DNA of 18,036 nucleotides, taken from Pseudoflavonifractor sp964504285 (GTDB lineage: Bacteria > Bacillota > Clostridia > Oscillospirales > Oscillospiraceae). The stretch spans positions 1-18,036 of the forward strand of contig CAZDDZ010000056.1 of the NCBI GenBank assembly GCA_964504285.1. Direction: 5' to 3'. Shown here one piece after another: positions 13,000 to 18,036 of the stretch. Under the pieces are notes generated by a model. That model did not search any database, was not told the DNA's origin, and saw nothing but the letters and a program-made list of their open reading frames with translations. Both the position numbers and the translations under genes were made by a program. Position 1 is the first letter of the stretch, and the number at the start of each line of letters is the position of its first letter.

Positions 13000-15321
13000 A
13001 TGATCGTACAGAAGATCAGAAAAAGAGACGGACGATTGGTGGACTTTGCCGAGGACAAAATTGTGGAGGCGATTACCAAGGCATTTAACGCCACCTATAA
13101 GCCCGGGTATGGAGATACGGCCAGGAAACTGGCCGATGAGGTGCTGTCCATTTTAGAGGTGGAGGGAGATCCCCAGCCTGATGTGGAGCACATTCAGGAC
13201 TTGGTAGAGCGAGTTCTCATGGACGACGGTTATATTCAGACCGCCAAGGCCTATATTCTCTACCGCTCTGACCGCAGCCGCTCCCGTGAGATGAACACCC
13301 GTCTCATGAAGATTTATGAGGATATTACCTTCTCGGCGGCCAAGGACTCCGACATTAAGCGGGAGAACGCCAACATTGACGGCGACACCGCCATGGGCTC
13401 CATGCTTAAGTTCGGCTCTGAGGGTGCCAAGCAGTTTTACGACATGTTCGTCCTGAACCCCGATCACGCCAAGGCCCATCGGGAGGGCGACATTCATATC
13501 CACGACCTGGACTTCCTCACACTGACCACTACCTGCTGCCAGATCGACATTAAAAAACTCTTTCAGGGCGGCTTCTGCACCGGCCACGGTACGCTGCGGG
13601 AGCCAAACGACATCGCCTCCTACGCCGCCCTGTGCTGTATTGCCGTTCAGTCCAACCAGAATGACCAGCACGGCGGCCAGAGCGTCATGAACTTTGATTA
13701 CGGCATGGCTGACGGTGTGGGTAAGACCTTCATTAAGCTTTATCGCCAGAATTTGGCCCGCGCCCTCATGCTCCTGTGCGGAGACGAGGACCCGGAGAGC
13801 GAGCTCAAGGCCATTATCGCCGCCATCGGTGAGGAGACCGGGCTAAAGCCCACGCTGGCGGGCGACGAGAGCTACTTTGCCGAGGAGCTGGGGCGGCTGA
13901 CTGGCAAATACGGTACCGAGGAGGAAATTGCCAAGTCCCAGAAGTTTGCCCACTACCGTGCCGTGAAGGAGACTGACCGCGCCACCTATCAGGCCATGGA
14001 GGCCCTTATACACAACCTCAACACCATGCATTCCCGCGCCGGAGCGCAGACGCCCTTCAGCTCGATTAACTACGGCTGCGATACCACCCCCGAGGGCCGC
14101 ATGGTTATGAAAAATATTCTTCTCTCCACCGAGTCCGGCCTGGGTAACGGTGAGACTCCCATTTTCCCCATCCAGATTTTCAGGGTGAAAGAGGGCATTA
14201 ACTATAACCCCGGCGACCCGAACTACGACCTGTTCCAGTTAGCCATCCGCTGCTCGGCCAAGCGGCTGTTCCCCAACTTTTCCTTCATCGACGCGCCCTT
14301 TAACCTCCAATACTATAAGCCCGGCCAGCCCGAGACTGAGATTGCCTACATGGGCTGCCGTACCCGGGTGGTTGCCAACACCTATGATCCCACCCGTGAG
14401 ATTTGCAGCGGCCGCGGCAATCTGTCCTTTACCACCATTAATCTGCCCCGTCTGGCCATCAAGGCCAAGGGCGACATGGATGTGTTCCTGGAGAGCCTTG
14501 ACCGCAAGCTGGATCTCTGCGTGGATCAGCTCCTGGAGCGGTTTGAAATTCAATGCCGTAAGCACGTGCGCAATTATCCCTTCCTTATGGGGCAGGGGGT
14601 CTGGATTGACAGCGAAAAGCTGGACTGGGATGACGAGGTACGGGAGGTCTTGAAGCACGGCACGCTGTCCGTGGGCTTTATCGGGCTGGCCGAGACACTC
14701 AAGTGTCTTATCGGCGCACACCACGGCGAGAGCGAGAAGGCCCGTATTCTGGGTAAGGAGATTATCAGCCACATGCGTGTGCGCATGGATGAGGAGAGCA
14801 AGAAACGGGGGCTGAACTTCTCTCTGCTGGCTACCCCTGCCGAGGGACTTTCCGGTCGTTTTGTCAAGCTGGACAAGGCTCGCTTTGGAGTTATTGAGGG
14901 CGTGACTGACCGGGACTATTACACCAACTCCTTCCATGTGCCGGTGTACTACCCCATTTCGGCCTTTGAAAAAATTAAGATTGAAGCGCCCTACCATGCC
15001 CTTACTAACGCCGGTCACATCAGCTATATCGAGATGGACGGTGATCCTACCGAAAACCTGGAGGCTTTTGAGAAGGTCATCCGTTGCATGAGGGAGCAGG
15101 GTATCGGCTATGGCTCGGTGAACCACCCGGTAGACCGCGACCCCATCTGCGGTTTTTCGGGCATTATCGGCGACCAGTGCCCCGGCTGCGGCCGCACTGA
15201 GGCTGACGGCGTGCCCTTTGAGCGGATTCGCCGCATTACCGGCTACCTGGTGGGCACCCTTGACCGCTTTAATAACGGCAAGCGCGCCGAGGAGCGAGAC
15301 CGAGTGAAGCACTCGGTATAA
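13000..15321 (+). CDS. nrdD: anaerobic ribonucleoside-triphosphate reductase (class III)
   Basis: Reduces ribonucleoside triphosphates to deoxy forms under anoxia using a glycyl radical; 773 aa. An N-terminal ATP-cone (about 1-95, MIVQKIRKRDGRLVDF...) gives allosteric control by ATP/dATP. Further features are HIHDLDF (166-172), QNDQHGGQS (220-228), a likely thiyl-radical cysteine in MGCRTRV (Cys453), and the radical Gly748 in RRITGYLVG followed by RFNNGK. The C-terminal zinc region has Cys717, Cys727 and Cys730; the position of the first Cys in the E. coli four-Cys site is Asp. The ATG at 13000 (GGGAG upstream) is chosen because the ATP-cone starts there; a 48-codon upstream extension would run through the leader hairpin and NrdR box. 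nrdG follows 204 nt later. Identity is certain. Confidence 0.98.
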   Translation: MIVQKIRKRDGRLVDFAEDKIVEAITKAFNATYKPGYGDTARKLADEVLSILEVEGDPQPDVEHIQDLVERVLMDDGYIQTAKAYILYRSDRSRSREMNTRLMKIYEDITFSAAKDSDIKRENANIDGDTAMGSMLKFGSEGAKQFYDMFVLNPDHAKAHREGDIHIHDLDFLTLTTTCCQIDIKKLFQGGFCTGHGTLREPNDIASYAALCCIAVQSNQNDQHGGQSVMNFDYGMADGVGKTFIKLYRQNLARALMLLCGDEDPESELKAIIAAIGEETGLKPTLAGDESYFAEELGRLTGKYGTEEEIAKSQKFAHYRAVKETDRATYQAMEALIHNLNTMHSRAGAQTPFSSINYGCDTTPEGRMVMKNILLSTESGLGNGETPIFPIQIFRVKEGINYNPGDPNYDLFQLAIRCSAKRLFPNFSFIDAPFNLQYYKPGQPETEIAYMGCRTRVVANTYDPTREICSGRGNLSFTTINLPRLAIKAKGDMDVFLESLDRKLDLCVDQLLERFEIQCRKHVRNYPFLMGQGVWIDSEKLDWDDEVREVLKHGTLSVGFIGLAETLKCLIGAHHGESEKARILGKEIISHMRVRMDEESKKRGLNFSLLATPAEGLSGRFVKLDKARFGVIEGVTDRDYYTNSFHVPVYYPISAFEKIKIEAPYHALTNAGHISYIEMDGDPTENLEAFEKVIRCMREQGIGYGSVNHPVDRDPICGFSGIIGDQCPGCGRTEADGVPFERIRRITGYLVGTLDRFNNGKRAEERDRVKHSV

Positions 15322-15322
15322 G

Positions 15323-15412
15323 TGAAAAATGAAAAGTGAAAAGGCTGGGTTACAGAAGGACAATGCGCGGAAGTCCTATTGTGACGGTAGCTTTTTCACT
15401 TTTTACTTTTAT
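15323..15412. repeat. imperfect inverted repeat after nrdD, MITE-like
   Basis: A GTGAAAAATGAAAAGTG-type stretch (15323-15345) is inverted at 15389-15412 (CTTTTTCACTTTTTACTTTT), matching at about 19 of 22 positions. The 43-nt centre has smaller complementary words. The T-rich right arm could act as a weak terminator. It resembles short dispersed repeats of clostridial gaps, but other copies must be sought in the genome. Confidence 0.55.
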
Positions 15413-15420
15413 ATCTGATT

Positions 15421-15512
15421 AGCGCGTATCTGAAAAGTATCACCCCCCATAAGCTTGCCTGACAAAAAAATCCTGCGTTTCTGTGTATTCCGCCACTTTT
15501 CAGATACGCGCT
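15421..15512. repeat. perfect 18-bp inverted repeat directly before nrdG
   Basis: AGCGCGTATCTGAAAAGT (15421-15438) and its exact reverse complement (15495-15512) enclose 56 nt. The right arm ends one base before the nrdG Shine-Dalgarno region (GAAAGAGG, 15513-15520). It may be a nrdG leader structure, or the ends of a small inserted repeat. Confidence 0.75.
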
Positions 15513-15525
15513 GAAAGAGGATATT

Positions 15526-16053
15526 ATGAGAATTGCAAATACAATTTCCGACTCTATTGTGGACGGTCCGGGTCTGCGCTTTACCGTCTTTACCCAGGGC
15601 TGTCCCCACAACTGCCCCGGCTGCCATAACCCCGGAACCCACAGCATTGACGGCGGCCGAGAGGTCAGCGTGGAGAGTCTGGCAGACGAGTTGGGGCGTA
15701 ACCCACTTATCAGCGGGCTGACCCTCTCCGGGGGAGAACCCTTTCTTCAGGGGGCCGAGTGCGCCCGGCTGGCCCGGCTGGCCCATAAGAAGGGTCTTGA
15801 TGTGTGGGCATACACAGGGTATAATTATGAAACGCTGCTGGAACGGGCGGAGCCGGAACAAATGGAACTGCTGGCCGAAGTAGACGTGCTGGTGGACGGC
15901 CCCTTTGTAATGGACCTCAAGTCTTACGGGGCCAGATTTCGGGGCAGCAGCAATCAGCGGCTTATTGACATGAACCAAACCCGCCGAGCGGGCAAAATGA
16001 TGCTGTGGGAGCCATTGGACCCACTGGCGCACTTTGTAAAACCGGAATCCTAA
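15526..16053 (+). CDS. nrdG: anaerobic ribonucleotide reductase activating protein
   Basis: A radical SAM enzyme, 175 aa, that binds a [4Fe-4S] cluster and S-adenosylmethionine to form the glycyl radical on NrdD. The cluster motif CPHNCPGC supplies Cys26, Cys30 and Cys33; DGPGLRFTVFTQGC before it and TLSGGEPFLQ after it are typical of the family. Length is normal. The ATG at 15526 has AGAGG 6-7 nt upstream. It lies 204 nt after nrdD in the same direction; the gap holds two inverted repeats, so transcription from the nrdD promoter may be modulated here. I see no separate consensus promoter. Identity is firm. Confidence 0.96.
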   Translation: MRIANTISDSIVDGPGLRFTVFTQGCPHNCPGCHNPGTHSIDGGREVSVESLADELGRNPLISGLTLSGGEPFLQGAECARLARLAHKKGLDVWAYTGYNYETLLERAEPEQMELLAEVDVLVDGPFVMDLKSYGARFRGSSNQRLIDMNQTRRAGKMMLWEPLDPLAHFVKPES

Positions 16054-16090
16054 AGCGTGATTTCCCGGGTCTTGGTTCGTTATTCTCCTC

Positions 16091-16121
16091 GCCTTACGGC
16101 AAGTAAGGCTTCGTCGTCTGC
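16091..16121 (+). repeat. hairpin and shared 13-nt word after nrdG
   Basis: GCCTTAC (16091-16097) pairs with GTAAGGC (16103-16109) with a 5-nt loop, then CTTCGTCGTCTGC (16109-16121) repeats the word at 12529-12541. No clear T-run follows. It looks like part of an intergenic repeat family. A further weak stem (TTGTCT 16180-16185 with AGACAA 16192-16197, then TTTTA) could end nrdG transcripts. Confidence 0.5.
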
Positions 16122-16280
16122 CTTTTCGGCTACTGAAAATCAGGCTCTGGGTGCTGCACAGTCCGGCGGGAGCAGATTTTTGTCTTGCCTGAGACAATTT
16201 TACCTCTAAAATTCGGCCATGAAGCCTATGAACACAGGTTCTTAATCAGCGCTTTCCTAACTTTTTTGCCGGAGGACACC

Positions 16281-16889
16281 ATGGAACACACCGAACAGCT
16301 GGGTACTTATCGCTATGTGTGGGACGAGGCCTGCTTCCCCTTGGGACAGGACAGCATGGCCCTGGCGGCGTTCTGCACCTTGCGTCCCCATATGCGGGTG
16401 TGCGACCTGGGGTGTGGAGCGGGGGCACTGATGGTGCTTCTGCTGGGGCGTGAGCCGACGCTGGAGGTTTCCGGCGTGGAGCTTGATCCCCATGCGGCCG
16501 AGCTGGCCCGGAAAAATTCGCCTGGTATCATTACCACCGGCGACCTGACCCATAAGGCCAATCTGCCCCCGGCGGGGTGCTGCGATTTGGTAGTCTCCAA
16601 CCCGCCGTATTTCCGGGCGGGCTCCGGCGTCAGCGGGGGAGAGACACGCATGGAGGGGACCTGTACCTTGACCGCGCTCTGCGGCAGTGCGGCTTATATT
16701 CTTAAGAACGGCGGGCGTTTTGCGCTGGTGCACCGCCCGGAGCGGCTTTGCGATATATTTTGCGCGATGCGCGCGGCAGGACTGGAGCCAAAGCGGATGA
16801 AGCTCCTGTCAAGCCCCGGTAAAAGCCCATATGCCGTGCTGGTAGAGGCCGTGCGGCAGGGGAGACCCGGCCTGCAAATCCAACCGTAA
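16281..16889 (+). CDS. TrmN6/YabB-like SAM-dependent methyltransferase
   Basis: A 202-aa Rossmann-fold methyltransferase. The SAM motif is DLGCGAG (42-48), the acidic end of strand beta-2 is GVELDP (65-70), and SNPPYF (106-111) is the N6-adenine catalytic motif, as in tRNA1(Val) A37 N6-methyltransferase TrmN6 and B. subtilis YabB. At 202 aa it is shorter than the roughly 245 aa of TrmN6. The ATG at 16281 has GGAGG five nt upstream; an in-frame extension to 16185 has no Shine-Dalgarno and no family sequence, so it is rejected. It lies 12 nt before rsmI, as yabB is near yabC (rsmI) in Bacillus. The substrate tRNA is inferred from the family only. Confidence 0.88.
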   Translation: MEHTEQLGTYRYVWDEACFPLGQDSMALAAFCTLRPHMRVCDLGCGAGALMVLLLGREPTLEVSGVELDPHAAELARKNSPGIITTGDLTHKANLPPAGCCDLVVSNPPYFRAGSGVSGGETRMEGTCTLTALCGSAAYILKNGGRFALVHRPERLCDIFCAMRAAGLEPKRMKLLSSPGKSPYAVLVEAVRQGRPGLQIQP

Positions 16890-16901
16890 GGAGGGCGTGA
16901 A

Positions 16902-17741
16902 ATGCCCGGAACACTTTATCTGGTGCCTACCCCCATCGGGAATTTGGGGGATATTTCAAAGCGGATAGCGGACACCCTGGCACAGGCGGACTTTATCGCT
17001 GCCGAGGATACCCGTGTGTCTGTGAAGATTCTTAACCATCTGGAACTGAAAAAGCCCATGGTGAGTTACCATCGCCACAATGTCGAGTCAGGTGGCAGAG
17101 CCATTCTCGAGCGGCTGCTGGGCGGTGAGAGCTGCGCCCTGGTCACCGATGCTGGTACACCTGCTATTTCCGATCCCGGGGAGGAGCTGGTGGCGCTCTG
17201 CGCCCAAAACGGGGTAACGGTGATTTCTATTCCAGGCCCCTGCGCTCTGGTATGCGCGCTGGCTGTCTCCGGCCTGCCTACGGGCCGCTTTACCTTTGAG
17301 GGTTTTCTGCCTATGAACAAAAAAAACCGGGCCGCCCACCTTCAAATGTTGACAGGGGAGCAGCGCACCATGATTTTTTACGAAGCACCCCATAAGCTTG
17401 CCACTACCCTCTGTGATTTGCGGGATGCCTTTGGCGATGAGAGACGGATTTCCCTGTGCAGAGAGTTGACAAAGCTGCACGAGGAGGTACGCCGCACAAC
17501 GCTGAAAGAGGCCGCCGCCCACTATGCGTCCAACCCGCCCAAAGGGGAATTTGTACTAATTCTGGAGGGCGATTGTCCGCAAGAGAAAGACAGAATGAGC
17601 CCGGAGGATGGGGTCAAATTAATGGAAACCTATCGGGAGCAGGGTCTTTCCCGTAAGGATGCCGCCCGAAAGGCGGCCGAAATAACCGGGCTTTCCAAGA
17701 ATGAACTCTATGACTTGTCAATTGGTTACAAAATGGAATAG
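16902..17741 (+). CDS. rsmI: 16S rRNA 2'-O-methyltransferase RsmI
   Basis: Methylates the ribose 2'-O of C1402 in 16S rRNA, tuning P-site decoding; 279 aa, normal length. The tetrapyrrole-methylase fold begins LYLVPTPIGNLGDIS (motif TPIGNLGDIS at 10-19), then AEDTR (34-38), SYHRHN (55-60) and VTDAGTPAISDPG (81-93), followed by IPGPCA and IFYEAPHKL. The C-terminus, with EQGLSRKDAARKAAEITGLSKNELY, is the usual helical RsmI tail. A perfect AAGGAGG overlaps the stop of the upstream methyltransferase, giving tight coupling. I see no good terminator directly after it. Confidence 0.97.
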   Translation: MPGTLYLVPTPIGNLGDISKRIADTLAQADFIAAEDTRVSVKILNHLELKKPMVSYHRHNVESGGRAILERLLGGESCALVTDAGTPAISDPGEELVALCAQNGVTVISIPGPCALVCALAVSGLPTGRFTFEGFLPMNKKNRAAHLQMLTGEQRTMIFYEAPHKLATTLCDLRDAFGDERRISLCRELTKLHEEVRRTTLKEAAAHYASNPPKGEFVLILEGDCPQEKDRMSPEDGVKLMETYREQGLSRKDAARKAAEITGLSKNELYDLSIGYKME

Positions 17742-18036
17742 ATGTGAAAAATTACAGCGCTAAATGAAACCAAAATCCCTTATTTGTAATTATATGTAAA
17801 AAATATTATTACAGCGAGTATAGATACAAAAAATGAATAGCTGCAGCTGCGGCCATATAAAATGGAAGTACTTTGTGCTTGGGGCGCATGTGCCCGAACG
17901 TAAGCGGGCTGTTGCTTTCCTGTTCTAAGAGAAAAAAACTAATTGACCGATTTATGGCACAAGGAAGAAAACGGTTTCTCTTTTCTTGTGTTACAAAAGG
18001 TATTTTATCAGTAGACTATTACATAGTGTAAAAATC
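17742..18036. other. AT-rich gene-free end of window
   Basis: No supported gene. The base composition is clearly more AT-rich than the rest. One structure could form at 17958-17990: CACAAG with CTTGTG outside and AGAAA with TTTCT inside (loop ACGG). It has no proper T-run. The region may be the upstream part of a gene outside the window. Confidence 0.5.

Noticed and set aside
14239..15363. Long open frame on the minus strand opposite nrdD
   Set aside because: The nrdD frame is certain here, with the glycyl-radical motif; the antisense product is not recognisable.
1..18036. CRISPR array, transposase or prophage genes
   Set aside because: No regularly spaced repeats with unique spacers, and no transposase, integrase or phage structural protein in any frame.

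Overview
The window looks like chromosomal DNA from a strictly anaerobic, moderately GC-rich Gram-positive bacterium, most likely a Clostridia / Oscillospiraceae-type gut anaerobe. The signs are the anaerobic (class III, glycyl-radical) ribonucleotide reductase NrdD with its activase NrdG, gene pairs typical of Firmicutes (argS next to a ywiB/DUF1934 gene; a yabB-like methyltransferase next to rsmI), strong AGGAGG-type ribosome binding sites and Firmicutes-style promoters. The taxon is an inference; no rRNA or tRNA gene lies in the window.

Layout. (1) 1-5.7 kb, minus strand: housekeeping genes read right to left, murI (glutamate racemase), a 692-bp intergenic block packed with repeats, DUF1934 (ywiB-like), argS, then a DEAD-box RNA helicase with its own promoter and a terminator-like leader hairpin. 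(2) 6.0-6.5 kb, plus strand: an orphan 140-aa protein of unknown function behind a strong promoter, closed by a perfect 31-bp hairpin. (3) 6.6-11.4 kb, minus strand: an accessory metabolic cluster, transcribed in the order gntR (FCD-type regulator), ornithine cyclodeaminase/mu-crystallin family enzyme, NhaC-type Na+/H+ antiporter, APC amino acid permease. A palindromic operator lies over the gntR promoter, and a leader with two hairpins (the second a good terminator) lies before the enzyme. (4) 11.5-12.5 kb, minus strand: an EamA/DMT transporter. (5) 12.8-16.1 kb, plus strand: nrdD and nrdG, with NrdR-box-like sequences over the nrdD promoter, a terminator/antiterminator-like leader, and two inverted-repeat structures between the genes. 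(6) 16.3-17.7 kb, plus strand: a TrmN6/YabB-like methyltransferase and rsmI, two RNA-modification genes 12 nt apart. The last 295 bp are AT-rich and hold no gene I can support.

How the parts work together. The helicase, ArgRS, the TrmN6-like enzyme and RsmI serve RNA metabolism and translation; MurI supplies D-glutamate for peptidoglycan; NrdD/NrdG make deoxynucleotides without oxygen. The gntR cluster is a plausible inducible uptake-and-conversion module for an amino or imino acid, with ion exchange by the NhaC protein; its substrate cannot be read from sequence. The most interesting signals are regulatory RNA: three leaders (helicase, cyclodeaminase operon, nrdD) each carry a terminator-like hairpin between a putative promoter and the start codon, and two of them also contain competing complementary segments. 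I found no CRISPR array, transposase, phage gene or clearly new multi-gene system.
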